Shown here: piece after piece, positions 1-11,156 of the stretch
Layout of the letters: every line of letters starts with the position of its first letter
Numbering within the stretch: position 1 is the first letter of the stretch
DNA from: Panagrolaimus kolymaensis
Lineage: Eukaryota > Nematoda > Chromadorea > Rhabditida > Panagrolaimidae
NCBI GenBank assembly: GCA_028622995.1
Contig: JAJQJQ010000043.1
Coordinates: 1,922,001-1,986,000, forward strand
Length of the DNA: 64,000 bases
Reading direction: 5' to 3'
Translations under genes and position numbers: made by a program
The notes under the pieces: generated by a model
The model's input: the letters and a program-made list of their open reading frames with translations, nothing else
Databases searched by the model: none
What the model was told of the DNA's origin: nothing

Positions 1-1191
1 GCTTTGTTTAAATTTAAATTACTTTTTTCATGATCATAAGAAAATTTTCAAAAAATAATGTAAAAACTGAAGAACATAACGTGCATTTTATCTTTTAAAG
101 AAAAGAGATATTCTTGAGAAGCATAAAATGATAAAAAAAAAATTAAAAACTGCCTTCTTTGCTTCTTCCAAAGGAAAGATTTAATTGAAAACGTCAAAAA
201 TAATTTTAAAAGGTGAAACACTTGATTTAAAACTGTTTGAAAACGGCAAAGTAAAAAAATCATTACACTAGTTAAAGAAAAAACACAAGAAATAATATTA
301 TGAGAAAAAAATTTTAAAGGCTCTTATTCCTTTTAAAATTAAAACTGCATTTAAATGATTTCTTGAAGAAAGCAAGCAGATCACGTACATTTCAAAACTT
401 AGAAATTTATTCTTTAAGTTTAGTTTTTTAAATTTACAATAATTAAAAAAAAAAGATTTTAAAAAATTTTAAAAAACTGAGGACCATCCGCTATGAATAT
501 ATTTTAAATCAAAGAAACTAACAGCATTTTCAAGAAATAAATGGGGAGAAAAAAACTGATAGGAGAAGTTTTTTATGAGGATTTTTAATTAAAGGAAAAA
601 CTGTTTTTTAAATTAAGTATGGAAGAAAAAATGAAATGTAGGTTTAAAGGGACATAGCTATTTCATGCCTTTTCAAAAATTTCGATACTGGGGCTGATAG
701 GAACAGTTGGGGCGGCGCGTGTTTGAATTACCGTGTCACTTCTGTCTTACACGGTAATTCAAACACGCGCCTTACCAAGTGTAACTTGCAGTGCCCGCAA
801 ACGAAATTTCAAAAAAGGCATGAAATAGCTATGTCCCTTTAATATTAAAAAAAAGTGGAAAAAAATTCGATGGTTCATAAATTTTCACGAAAATAAACTG
901 TTTGCAATTTCCATGTTGGATGACATAAGAAAAAAAGAAGAGTTAATTACAAAAAAGCAAATGGAAAAAAACTGGAGATGATTGCAAAAATAAGTAAATG
1001 TATTTCTTTTTCCTATAGGGTATTCTTTGAATTAAAATAAACTGTTAAAACAATGAGAATTATGGTTTTTATTTCTAAGATGCAAAATGTTTTTTTATTT
1101 TATTTTATAAGTAAATTTTAACTGGATTTACACTCGCATTTTTTGATATCAATTTTGAAGTGTAAATAAATAAATAAATTTTAAAACTTAC
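1..1191 (-). other. bark: first intron of bark-like gene (partial)
   Basis: This is the intron following exon 1 of the minus-strand bark-like gene; the 5' splice site (GTAAG on the minus strand) is at 1191-1187 and the intron runs off the left edge. It is extremely AT-rich and repeats the motif AAACTG (CAGTTT in gene sense) about ten times. Its reverse complement is recognisably similar, by eye, to 33297-36060, the first intron of the opposite bark copy. For example 1-130 pairs with about 35941-36060. A TTAA-flanked MITE is inserted at 648-838. Confidence 0.7.
648..838. mobile_element. TTAA-flanked foldback MITE
   Basis: The 191-bp element is bounded by TTAA on both sides (644-647 and 839-842). 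Its terminal inverted repeats start AGGGACATAGC and extend about 26 bp. A second, inner hairpin near 712-768 has two roughly 21-bp arms containing GTTTGAATTACCG around a short loop. No ORF is present. TTAA target duplication suggests mobilisation by a piggyBac- or Kolobok-type transposase; which one cannot be decided here. The aligned intron of the other bark copy appears to lack it, so it inserted after the duplication. Confidence 0.85.
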
Positions 1192-1554
1192 AATAGCTCG
1201 AATAGTTCCCCAAACTTTGAGTCCAACACCAGTATCAAAATAAAGTTGAACGCCGGTTTCGATGGTTAAAGTGGCGCCAGCTTCCACAATCAAATCCGAA
1301 ACCACTCGATAAGGACTGTTTCGAAAAAATAGAGTTACATTCTCTGAATATACTCCACCCAAACTGCTTTTAATTCGTTGATGAGGAATTTCCAGCCCTG
1401 GAGGAAGAGGCATTTGCCCTGGATTTCTTACGGGAACCATGGGTTCCACCATTTGTGAAAAGCATGGTCGATAAAAAGCCAAAGCTAAAAAGCTAATTTC
1501 CACTGAAACTATCAACCAAAAACGCAAATTTGTAATAAATATCGAATGCTGCAT
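1192..1554 (-). CDS. bark: bark beetle-like protein, exon 1 (gene continues outside window)
   Basis: This is the first coding exon (121 codons, phase 0) of a large secreted/transmembrane protein of the bark beetle (Anakonda) family, which in Drosophila organises tricellular septate junctions. It begins with a hydrophobic signal-peptide-like stretch (about residues 11-30) and a proline-rich linker. It ends in the beta-helix-type sequence common in the family, with an LIVEAGATLTIETGV motif and a final GTIRAI. The next exon of such proteins begins G-N-E-F, exactly what exon 36284 of the opposite-strand copy encodes in the same phase. The remaining exons of this copy would lie left of position 1. 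It is the only visible exon of what may be the intact paralogue. Confidence 0.75.
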
Positions 1555-4500
1555 TATTATTGTTTAAATAAATAAATAAATAAATATTGAAAATAAAATA
1601 AATTAATGTTTAGTGGCGCGCAGCAAAATCATTTGAAATATTCTGAAAAACTGGAAATGAAAAAGTTGATGATTTTTTATGCGCCAATAAATCCACGATA
1701 ATATTAGAAATAAAAAATATTGCAAAAATCGTAGAAATGTTTCATTTTAAAACTGTAGCAAAATAATTAAGATAAGATAAAGATAAATAATAAACTGAAG
1801 AGAATAAACTTTTGCAGATGATAATTTCTTTCATGCAAAAAAAGGAACTGGTAAGGATATGAATAAATTCTAAAAGACAAACATAAACTCAATAATAATA
1901 ATTTTACAAAACTTAATAATAATTATAATTAAGGAAAAAACTGTATTATCACTTTTTGATTTGTGTAAATATAAAATAAATTAAATTTAATTAAAAGAAA
2001 ACTGTAAGGACTCAACAACATTCGTTGATTTTTTATAAAAAAATAAATAAAAACTGCATTTGGTGTTGGGAAAATGAATAATTTTAAAAAAAAATTTATA
2101 AACTGTTTCATAAATATCATCTCGATAAAACAAGAAGAATTGATAATATTTTATTTTGCAAACTTTATTTTTAGAAAAAAATTTTCATTATTCATTTTAA
2201 ACTGACGAGCATCGCACATAAAAATTTATTTTTGTTTTTTTTTAAATTTAGATATTCTAGCTGCTTTCAAATAAAACTGATAATTTTTTTTGCCATAGTT
2301 TTAGCTAACAATATAAAGACTTGAATTATTTTCTTCGCTTTTCCAATGTGACAAATTTTTTCTTTCTTACGCGCACGCAACAGAGAGACTTCTTGCTTTT
2401 GCGAAAAACCCAAAAACAAACAAATAAAAATTTGCATAACAGCAAACTCGGCGCGGCGGCGGTTTCAAAAATTGATTTTTTTCTTTTTGAAAAACAAACG
2501 AACGAGAAAAAAAAACCCGAACCTTAGCAACCGACGACGAAGACAAGGTAGGTTTAAAATAAACAATAAAACCGAAAAATAAAATTAAACGCAACACAAA
2601 AAGCAAGATGAGTCAAGTGGAAACAAAAAAGAGAGATGTAAAAGTACTCAAATACTTTTGTAACGAGATTACTACCTTCTTTTTGATATTAAAGGAAAAG
2701 AATGAGTAAGACAAGACAAGAAGGAACTAAAACTGGTTTATTAGAAAAATAAAAATTTTCATAATTTTTATCTAAAATTTATGAATAAACTGAATACATA
2801 TGGATTAAAAGAAAATTGTAATTTTTTTTGATTTGAAAAATGGAAGGATAGTAAGGTCGAAATAAAACTGTTCCTTGACATATACAAAAAAAATGTATGT
2901 AAATTTTTAATATTTAATTTAAGGAAAAAACTGAGCATGAGGATTACTTATTTTTTAATTACATAGTTATCATTTCATTGATTTGAAAGAATAAGATAAA
3001 AATAAAATAAAACTGCATCAAGTTGCAACTGTTGTAACAAAAATCAAAAAATATTCGAAGAAAATGAAACTGCCTCCACATACAATCTACGGAATAAGAA
3101 GCAAGAAAATCTGCATTAATTTAATTTAAAATTTAGAAAATAAACTGTCATGCCTCATTAGCAGGAAAAGAGGAAATAAAACTGTTGCCATGAAAACATA
3201 CGTGGATTTCAAAAAAATTTACATTTAAATTAAACTTAAGATCTAAAAAATAAACTGTCAGTCGATTGGGAGGAATTTTTTAAAAGATAGATTAATAGCA
3301 ACTTTTTTGTTATTAGAAAAAATGCAATTATGAAATAAAACTGTCGTTTAAAATATAATCTAGTTGCATAATTCTTTTTTTAAATAATTTAAAAAATAAA
3401 CTGAGCAGACTGCCGACTGGAAGGGGAAAAATCTAAGTTAAAGACGAATGAGATTCAATCAAGGGATTTGTAATTTTTTATTTGAAAAGGCAAAAAATTA
3501 ACTGTGTTTTTTTGAAATTTCGCTAGAAGCAAATTACTCAATAATAGTTAACAAAAAATTCAATAGCTTTTAAGAAAACTGGGATATCATTCATAATGCC
3601 GTAAATATAAAAAAAAAACTGGACTTTATTAAAAGTGATTCTGTAAACAAAAAAAAATAAATTAAAACATAAAGTTTTTTTAAATGGATACACAAAACAA
3701 TGGTCGTCAATGAACCATAAAAATAACAACAAAAAAAGGTTTAAAAAAAGAAAAGAAAGTGCCGATGCGATAAACAAGAAAAGTTTTTGAACGATTTTTT
3801 TAGAAGTTGAAACTTTCTTAAAAATTAAATAAACTGTAGTTTGACTGCTGAAAACAAAAAAGGCTTTGATCTATTGATAGAAAAAAAACTGAAACATGTA
3901 AGAGGTGAAAATTTATTTCTTCCAGAAAACAAAAAAGTTTTATTTGAAGACTTTTTAAAAAATTGAAAAAAAAACTATGAATCCTTTTTCAACGCTTTCA
4001 TCAAACTAAATTTTGAAAATTAACATAAAAAAATCAAAACTCAAAAAAGCCGCCACCAAAAAAACTAAAATAAAAATTATGTTGAAAGAAGATCGATAAA
4101 ACAAGCAAAAAAACAAGCAAGGAAGAAAAAAAGTGATTGCATTTTTTTCTTTCCTCCTCAAAGAAGCCATGAAAAAAAATAAAGCAAGCAAACGCATTAC
4201 ATTTGTGGACAGTCGTCGTCGTCGTCAAGTCAAGGTGGCGTCAAAAAAAAAAAATATGAATGAATGAGTTTTTTTTATTTTATTTAATAGCGAGAAATAA
4301 AACTCAAAGGGTAAAAAAAAGTTTAACTGAGATTTCTGAAACAGCGGGTCAAGGTTTGCTTAATTTTATAAAGAAAAATATATTAAGGTAAAAACTGGCA
4401 AGAACGTTAATTTGTGGAGTAAAATTTTAAACATTTAACTTAGGACGATCACTGAGGTTAGTTTTTATAAAAGTTTTTTCAGAATTTAAAAAAAAATTAA

Positions 4501-6540
4501 TATGCTTTATAAACTGAACATGATTGTTATAATTTAAAATTTTGTTTTTATCAAGACAATATTGGTATAAAAATTTATTGGTAAAATTAAACTGTAAAAA
4601 CTGTGATTTTATCATTTTAAACAAATGCATTTTAAACTGATGTAAGAGATATGAAGGGGAGAATGAATGGCATGGCAAAATTAATAAATTAAAAAAATAA
4701 CAAGAGTTAAAACCGATCAAAATAAATAAAAACTGAATTGTTAAAATAATTGTTTAAATCAAACTGCATTTCAATGAGACAGATAAAAAAAAATAACCGA
4801 TGAAGCTTGTTAGAAAAAAAAGAAGATAAAACTGTATTCAACTTAGTTACACTTTTTGTGTTAAGAAATTTAAAAAAAAGAAAGCATAAAATTTTATTTT
4901 TGATAGAAAAAAACTGATCAGTGAAAAAAGTTCAATATTGTAAAATTCACGCGGTGGAATTTATTTAAATAAATATAAAAATTAAAAAACTGAGTTGTTG
5001 AAGGCAAGGCTATGGTAAAAATTTAATAGCTCAAAATAAATTCAAATTTAAATTAATAATAATAATAACTCCCACCAAACTGACTAAAAAATTAAAAACT
5101 GTCCATTAATTTCGACAAAATCAAAAATAAAGAGAAAATACAAAAAAAAATAAGTATAAAATAATTTTTCCAGTGGTGCCCTATTACTTTTCCATTGATG
5201 AAATCAAACACGACACGAGAGATGGTCAGTTGCAGAAGCAACAAGAAAAAAAAGGTATTCATTCATTCATTTTTCAATGTTATTTTTGGAGGGAGTTTGT
5301 TCCTCTTTTCTTTTTCTTTCTTTCTCCTGCGCAACGCAACGAAAAGTAGTAAGCAAGCAAGCAAGCGATAGGGCGAAGAGGAGGAGGGAGAAACGCAATA
5401 AAAAAGGTTATATTGCGTTGCGTCGTCGATGAATAAACCTTTTCGGTGTTCCAAAAAGCAAGAAATTCTAATGTTTGTCTTTTCTCATTTTTACGTTTTT
5501 CTTCCTTGTGTTGCAGAAATTTCGTTGTTGCGCGTTCTTCTTCGTTCGTTCAGTCAGTCTCGAATGAATTTTGTGAGAGAAAAAAAATAAGCGGGAAGAA
5601 AAAGAAAAGGGAAAGGAAAAGCTTTGTCAAAATAATTATTTTTTTTCTCCATTTCATTCGTCCACAATCATCTGTAAGAAGAAACAAGCAAGCAAGCAAA
5701 AAGGAAAAAAAGCAATAAGGATCGATGAACGATGATGAAAAGTGAAAATTGGAAAAATGAGTCACCTTTTTTGGCGCTCTCACTATCTCTCGAGAAATAA
5801 AAGAAAGAAGAAGAAGCAATGACACATACATAAAAAATATAATAAGAAAGGTGAGGTCCAAGAAAAAAAACGTGATAGTAGCGATTGGTGATTCCTCTCT
5901 TTTTTTTTCTCGCCTACTCAAAGAATTTTCAAAATACAATAAAAGAGGCTTGTTTTTTTTTTGCAAATTCATGCTAAATCAAAGATTTTTAAAATTTAGT
6001 ATATAGAATAATATGGGAATTAGGGTAAAAAAATCAAAAAGAATACATCTGTAAAATGTTAAATTATCAAAACTGAATCGAAATTAAAAAAAACTAATTT
6101 CTTGAATTTTTACATTAAAATTTAATCACCTTTTTTTGGTTTTTGATAACTTATTAACTGTCAAAACAATTTTTAAACAGATTTTTTTTCTTGGTTTGAA
6201 ACTGTCAATTTTTGGATTTACAAAAAAATGAAATTATATTTCAATGGAAAAAAAACTGTGCCATATGAGTTTTAATTGCAATTAAAATTATGTATAACTG
6301 CAGCATTTGTTTCTTTGCCTACAAAAAAAGCTTTTAGCAGCTTGAAAAAAATAACACTAAAAAACTGACCAAGTATGACATTGTTTGGTTTAAAATAAAA
6401 AAGCTTATTTTTATATTCATTTAAAAAAATAATATTAATTATTTTTTGTTTTAAAAATTTAAACTGTAGGTTAGTCTTAATGAAAATATCAACAAAAAAA
6501 TGCATTTTTTTAAATAAAAAAACTGGGAAGGGAGTTTAAA
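1555..6540 (-). other. long AT-rich upstream region of bark-like gene
   Basis: No gene is recognised in this 5-kb stretch. It is saturated with AAACTG (CAGTTT on the minus strand), the pattern of the bark introns, so it is probably a long 5' intron or upstream region of that gene. Less AT-rich patches rich in CGCAACGC/GCAAGCAAGC-type sequence occur near 2340-2540, 4090-4230 and 5220-5720. They could be 5' UTR exons, enhancers or old insertions; I cannot tell. The short ORFs here have low-complexity Phe/Lys compositions and no family resemblance. Confidence 0.5.
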
Positions 6541-6671
6541 TGTCATATGGACGACTTCCGTCCATTCTCTTCTTCTCCTTCCATCAATTACCATATCTTG
6601 GCCAACTGTTTCGCTATGATAAACTTCTGTTTGCTGAATTTCATTCATCATCATTTTTCGTTCATCATCAT

Positions 6672-7710
6672 CAGTGCTGTCGAATGTTCGAAAATCTTCG
6701 AATCGAACTTTCGAAGCTTCGATTCGAATTCGAATTTCTTCGAATCGAATTTCGAAGTTTCGATTCGAAATTCGAAACTTTCGAATCGAATTTCGAAGCT
6801 TCGATTCGAAAAATCGAATCGAATCTTCGAAAAAGTGAAGTCATTAATAATAAAAAAAAATTTTGAAAATACTTTATTATATAAAAAAAAACAACAAAAC
6901 AAAAGACAACAAAGATTTATAAAAAAAAACAATCAACAATTAATAATAATTAAAAATCTTCTGTTTCACTTTCACTTTCGAAGACCACAATTTCATTTTC
7001 ATTTTTTGGCACAGGAACTAAATTTCTTTCAGCTTTTTCGACGATCATTTGATTACGAACCATCATTACATCTTCTACTTTATCATCACCCAGAGAATTT
7101 CTTTGTGTATTTTGAAAGAAGTGAGTTAGATTGGAAAATACTCTTTCAGGCTCTGAACTTGACGCCATTAATGATAGATAGGCTTTTGCTAAAGAAGAAA
7201 GAAGAGGATATTTTTTCTCGTTGTTTTGCCAAAATGCTAATGCTATATTGGTTGTGTTTTTCTTAGGCATTGGAACATCAATTCTTGCTTCTTTTACATA
7301 TTCATTCATCTCTTCCTAAAACAATGAATAAAACATGGTTTAGAAGCAAAGCCTAACCCGTAATCCACTTTTCTTTGAAACATTCTTTTCATCAAATTGA
7401 GACCAACTGAACGGTTCATCATTATCACTTATTTCACTTTCAGCATCCAAAGATTCAGAATCAGCGATGATTTCATCAGTTTTTGATTGCAGGTTTGAAT
7501 GGCGCCGATTCGAAAAAATTCGAAATTCGAAAGCTTCGAATCGAATTTCGAATGTTCGATTCGAATTCGAATTTCTTCGAAACGAATTTCGAATGTTCGA
7601 TTCGAAATTCGTATTTTTCGAAATTCGATTCGTTCGAAGCTTCGAATTTCGAAATTCGATTCGAAATTCGGTTCGAAATTCGATTCGAAATTCGAAATTC
7701 GACAGCTCTG
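6672..7710 (-). mobile_element. hAT element, internally deleted (hAT-1)
   Basis: The 1039-bp element is flanked by perfect 8-bp duplications ATCATCAT (6664-6671, 7711-7718). Termini are CAGTGCTGTCGAA at left and, inverted, CAGAGCTGTCGAA at right; CAG...CTG ends with 8-bp duplications are typical of hAT. About 150-210 bp at each end consists of overlapping TTCGAA/GATTCGAA repeats, probably subterminal transposase-binding sites. The inside keeps only the 3' part of a transposase gene on the minus strand. The intact insertion site is visible in LTR2 (around 10880), which proves the boundaries. Confidence 0.95.
6950..7490 (-). pseudogene. hAT transposase, C-terminal remnant
   Basis: Two exons can be joined in frame: about 7490-7358 (acidic, Ser/Asp/Glu-rich) and 7315-6950, separated by a 42-nt GT...TTTTAG intron. 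The downstream exon encodes the hAT C-terminal dimerisation region, with the diagnostic SSSEPERVFS segment preceded by FWQNNEKKYPLLSSLAKAYL. The N-terminal BED finger and the catalytic core are missing, so it cannot encode an active transposase. The same C-terminus occurs in hAT-2 at 34064-34282, differing at very few residues. Confidence 0.85.
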
Positions 7711-7923
7711 ATCATCATTCTAAACTTTTGTGCTGCTGCTAGATTTCGCTTTTATTTATTGTTTGTTCCTGGTTTTGGTTAGGTTTGTAATAAACTTCTC
7801 TTTTATTATCTTCTTGTGTATTGTAAGTTCGTTGCTATAGTTATTATCATATTCAAAGTAGTATTCGATAATTAACTTATTAATCATTGCGTTTGTTATT
7901 TCGTAATTCATATAAGAAAACTT

Positions 7924-10734
7924 ATGTATTCCGCATTTATATCAAACAAGGCAATTGTGGCATCTGTCCCTAATACCATCGTCCCTATACGACATGGAGG
8001 GCCCACCGGCTCAAGTGGTACTTGTACTGCTCGAGGAATTTTGACTATTGGAGTTGGTAATGTTGGAATTCCCACAGCGGATGAACAACATACAGGGGCA
8101 AATGATGCGGATGCAAGACTTGCAGAACAAGCTGAAGATAACCAGCACAAGCAAGTGGATGAAACACCAGGCTTGGTAGTTGTTAGCACAGTAGAACTTG
8201 CTAAACAACATCGTATTGACCAAGGAAAACAAGTTGAATTGTTCATTAAAACGAGCAATCAATGTTGTACAAGGTTAAAGGATTGCATAGAAAAGCAGAA
8301 TGAAGCCTTAGTTCTTATTAAACACCAGAGACATGGAATACCACAAAGCTTGGTAAATGAAATTGAACAACTTTTAGTTCATGATGCATCATCGGTTGGA
8401 AATTGGGTTATGGAAGGCAATGAAGAGCTTGAAAAACTCCAAGATAAGCTTTTTGACAAGATGGACGAGTTTGATAGCGTTAGTACATACAACCTTTCAC
8501 TCGAAAATCAAGTTGCAGATTTAAAGGATCATGTTAAAAGAATGACAGATGAAACCACGCTTAATGAAAAAACTGGTAATCTTTCTGAGATGGAAAAAGC
8601 TAAACTTGCTTTATGGGATTGCAGAAATGTCTTAGATTTGTGTAACAAGATGACAGCCTTACAGAATCAGAACCGGAAATTGGTTTATGAAGTCAACGAC
8701 ATGGTTGTGGATAAACAATCTCAAAGTAGTAGGCACCTCGAACCTCAATTGACAAATGCAAGCAATGTGAGTCAAATTAAACCTCCACTTGCACCATTGT
8801 CTGATACTGGTATTCCACCTAAAGATAATCATGCTCCTATAGAAACAAATCGATTGAAAGAACCTAAAACGGTCAACTCGAAATGGCCCATGCCATCAAA
8901 GTTTACAGGAAAATCTCGTGGTGAACTCGAACGTTATTTTGTGACATTTGAAAGTTCTACAGATCGTAATGGTATTTGCGGTGACGATAAAGCTGAACTT
9001 TTGGCCCACTATCTACCATCTGATTTGCAACAGCATCATTATAATATTTATGCGCAAACTCATTGTTATGAAAAGGTAAAGAAGCAACTTCTTAATGCGT
9101 TGGGTTCTGATAGCTCAATAAGAACGTTCACTGCTCGCGCTGGGCTGGATCGGTTGAGAAAACCATTTGGTCAAAGTTATGCAGAATTTTTCCTTGAAGT
9201 TGAAAACAAGGTAGCAGAAGCTTTTGCGGGTGATAAGATGGGAGCAAACGATGAGTTGAAGAAAATCCTCATACGTATAACTCAAAACGATCGCGATTTA
9301 TCGTATCAAAACATCATTTTACCCCAAATAGCAGAGTCTTACTTGAATTTAAGAGAACTTGTTATCGGCATTGAACTTGCTCGAAAGTTATCTTTTACAC
9401 CGCGTTATCAAGAACATTATGAAGGAAATAAAAGGTTGAATAATCAAAATAACTATAGCAACAATGTTAACAACAATCAGCGATCCTCCGATAGACACAA
9501 CGTAAATATTTGTGATATTGGCAATGCTTACGATGGGGACAATATGGAAGCTCCAAGTACATTGACTATAAAGGAAGTTGAAGATTGTGCATATGAACAG
9601 TTGGATGAGCACGATAACTCAACAACAACGTTTCAAGCTAATTTTGAAGGTTATGATATTAAAGTTTGTGAGGACCAAGAAATCCAACCATACTCGAAGG
9701 TTAAAGCACAAGTAACGGCACGGATCGATGGAGTGGCTAAGTTGCAATGTACAATGGAAGACGTTAAGCTTAGTCGCAAAGGTGGTTTTACAAAAGGGTA
9801 TGTTAACCTTGGTATTACTAACACATCGGATAAACGGTTATTCTTGAAAAAGGATATGATTATTGGAAAGGCTTTTCCCATAAAAAGGAAAGAAAGTGAA
9901 GAAGGTATGCGATTGATTGAGAACGATAACTCTTCAACGTTACCAACTCGTATGTTTAACGGTGAAATGAAAAAGGGGAATTCATGGTATGAAGACCAAA
10001 ATGTGAATGCAGACACATTACCTGCTAAACATAGCAAAATTGGCCATGTACATGAACAACCTCCGAAAATTTCTGTTGAACAAGCCGCTAAAGAAAGTGC
10101 GTGTAATAAAGAAACTAATGAAAGGGTTAAAAGGTTATTGGAAAGTTTACCTGAAGCTTCCGATGAACCAACGATCGCAGAAAGCTCAGAAAGCTCAGAA
10201 AGGTTAAAGAAAGTTTTGCTTGTGCGTTTCAAAGTAAACCATAGCAATCTTAAAAGTAAAGAAAAAGATCGCGTGGATGCTGCTGCTCGTGCTAATTCAT
10301 CAAGTAAAGAAAAAGAAAATGCTGGTATGGAAACTCCTGATAAACACTATCAATGCTCAAAAACTCATGGTTCTGATGGAAAACAAACTCGTCGCAATGT
10401 TCTCAAATTTCAAAATGGTATGATAAACTCTACTGCTGATAATGATAAAGAAATTTCAACCAAATTGAACGATCAAGAATATGGGAAACGATGTTGTGAT
10501 GTTAATAAAGAACATGAAATGAAAGTCATTGGTGTTGAAAAAGGTAAACAAATTTGCTCTTCAAAAACGCTTGTTAAGAAAGAAGCTCGTACGGTAAAAA
10601 CTGATGTCATGGTTTCTAAAGAATATCTCAAAGATGCTACTCGTCCTTCAAGTGATCAACCATCAAAGTTCAAAATATATGGTAAACTCAATAATGCTGA
10701 TCGTTATGTATCCATCGACGAGGACGTCGATTAA
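7924..10734 (+). CDS. Gag-like polyprotein, copy 1 (936 aa)
   Basis: This uninterrupted 936-codon ORF starts inside the LTR (first ~24 codons before 7994) and runs across the primer-binding site to 16 bp before the next LTR. Residues about 130-270 are predicted coiled-coil and polar. Residues about 320-500 resemble a retrotransposon Gag/capsid domain (WPMPSKFTGK, then a helical region with LDRLRKPFGQSYAEF). Residues about 575-655 (IQPYSKVKAQV ... NTSDKRLFLKK) resemble the beta-rich segment that precedes reverse transcriptase in some Ty3-like polyproteins. The tail is Lys/Glu/Ser-rich. There is no CCHC knuckle, protease or polymerase. The next in-frame Met is about 160 codons downstream, so the LTR-embedded ATG is the likely start. 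Confidence 0.85.
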   Translation: MYSAFISNKAIVASVPNTIVPIRHGGPTGSSGTCTARGILTIGVGNVGIPTADEQHTGANDADARLAEQAEDNQHKQVDETPGLVVVSTVELAKQHRIDQGKQVELFIKTSNQCCTRLKDCIEKQNEALVLIKHQRHGIPQSLVNEIEQLLVHDASSVGNWVMEGNEELEKLQDKLFDKMDEFDSVSTYNLSLENQVADLKDHVKRMTDETTLNEKTGNLSEMEKAKLALWDCRNVLDLCNKMTALQNQNRKLVYEVNDMVVDKQSQSSRHLEPQLTNASNVSQIKPPLAPLSDTGIPPKDNHAPIETNRLKEPKTVNSKWPMPSKFTGKSRGELERYFVTFESSTDRNGICGDDKAELLAHYLPSDLQQHHYNIYAQTHCYEKVKKQLLNALGSDSSIRTFTARAGLDRLRKPFGQSYAEFFLEVENKVAEAFAGDKMGANDELKKILIRITQNDRDLSYQNIILPQIAESYLNLRELVIGIELARKLSFTPRYQEHYEGNKRLNNQNNYSNNVNNNQRSSDRHNVNICDIGNAYDGDNMEAPSTLTIKEVEDCAYEQLDEHDNSTTTFQANFEGYDIKVCEDQEIQPYSKVKAQVTARIDGVAKLQCTMEDVKLSRKGGFTKGYVNLGITNTSDKRLFLKKDMIIGKAFPIKRKESEEGMRLIENDNSSTLPTRMFNGEMKKGNSWYEDQNVNADTLPAKHSKIGHVHEQPPKISVEQAAKESACNKETNERVKRLLESLPEASDEPTIAESSESSERLKKVLLVRFKVNHSNLKSKEKDRVDAAARANSSSKEKENAGMETPDKHYQCSKTHGSDGKQTRRNVLKFQNGMINSTADNDKEISTKLNDQEYGKRCCDVNKEHEMKVIGVEKGKQICSSKTLVKKEARTVKTDVMVSKEYLKDATRPSSDQPSKFKIYGKLNNADRYVSIDEDVD
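7995..8012 (+). other. primer-binding site of LTR element
   Basis: Immediately after the LTR 3' end (CA) comes TGGAGGGCCCACCGGC, beginning with the TGG that pairs with a tRNA CCA end. The complement implies a tRNA with discriminator U and a GC-rich acceptor, such as a Thr- or Cys-type tRNA; the identity is not settled. The second copy is at 11157-11174. It is translated as part of the Gag ORF. Confidence 0.6.
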
Positions 10735-10749
10735 GTGAGGGAGGTGGCA
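10735..10749 (+). other. polypurine tract
   Basis: A purine-rich run GTGAGGGAGGTGG lies between the Gag stop codon and the TG start of LTR2, the position expected for plus-strand DNA priming. The identical copy is at 13897-13911 before LTR3. Confidence 0.75.
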
Positions 10750-11156
10750 TGTCATATGGACGACTTCCGTCCATTCTCTTCTTCTCCTTCCATCAATTAC
10801 CATATCTTGGCCAACTGTTTCGCTATGATAAACTTCTGTTTGCTGAATTTCATTCATCATCATTTTTCGTTCATCATCATTCTAAACTTTTGTGCTGCTG
10901 CTAGATTTCGCTTTTATTTATTGTTTGTTCCTGGTTTTGGTTAGGTTTGTAATAAACTTCTCTTTTATTATCTTCTTGTGTATTGTAAGTTCGTTGCTAT
11001 AGTTATTATCATATTCAAAGTAGTATTCGATAATTAACTTATTAATCATTGCGTTTGTTATTTCGTAATTCATATAAGAAAACTTATGTATTCCGCATTT
11101 ATATCAAACAAGGCAATTGTGGCATCTGTCCCTAATACCATCGTCCCTATACGACA
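10750..11156 (+). repeat. shared central LTR (LTR2, 407 bp)
   Basis: This intact LTR is the 3' LTR of the first unit and 5' LTR of the second. It contains the undisturbed hAT target (TTCATCATCATTC). It runs TG...CA, is followed by a primer-binding site and preceded by a polypurine tract. Confidence 0.95.

Larger units (their letters stand above)
6541..7994 (+). repeat. 5' LTR (LTR1), interrupted by hAT
   Basis: The LTR begins TGTCATATGG and ends ACGACA. The 1039-bp hAT at 6672-7710 lies inside it; removing that plus one 8-bp target copy leaves 407 bp that match LTR2 and LTR3 by eye. An AATAAA near 7788 could serve as polyadenylation signal. The Gag start codon (7924) lies in the last 71 bp of the LTR. 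Confidence 0.92.

Noticed and set aside
5446..5972. Overlapping Lys/Phe-rich ORFs on both strands near 5.5-6.0 kb
   Set aside because: Low-complexity composition from AAAGAAA/TTTCTTT runs; no gene evidence.
7500..7715. CRISPR-like periodic short repeats (TTCGAA)
   Set aside because: They overlap irregularly without unique spacers and lie exactly at hAT ends; the genome is eukaryotic.
8011..8262. Antisense ORFs within the Gag gene (also 9651-10247 and their copies)
   Set aside because: Shadows of the long sense ORF with no family resemblance.
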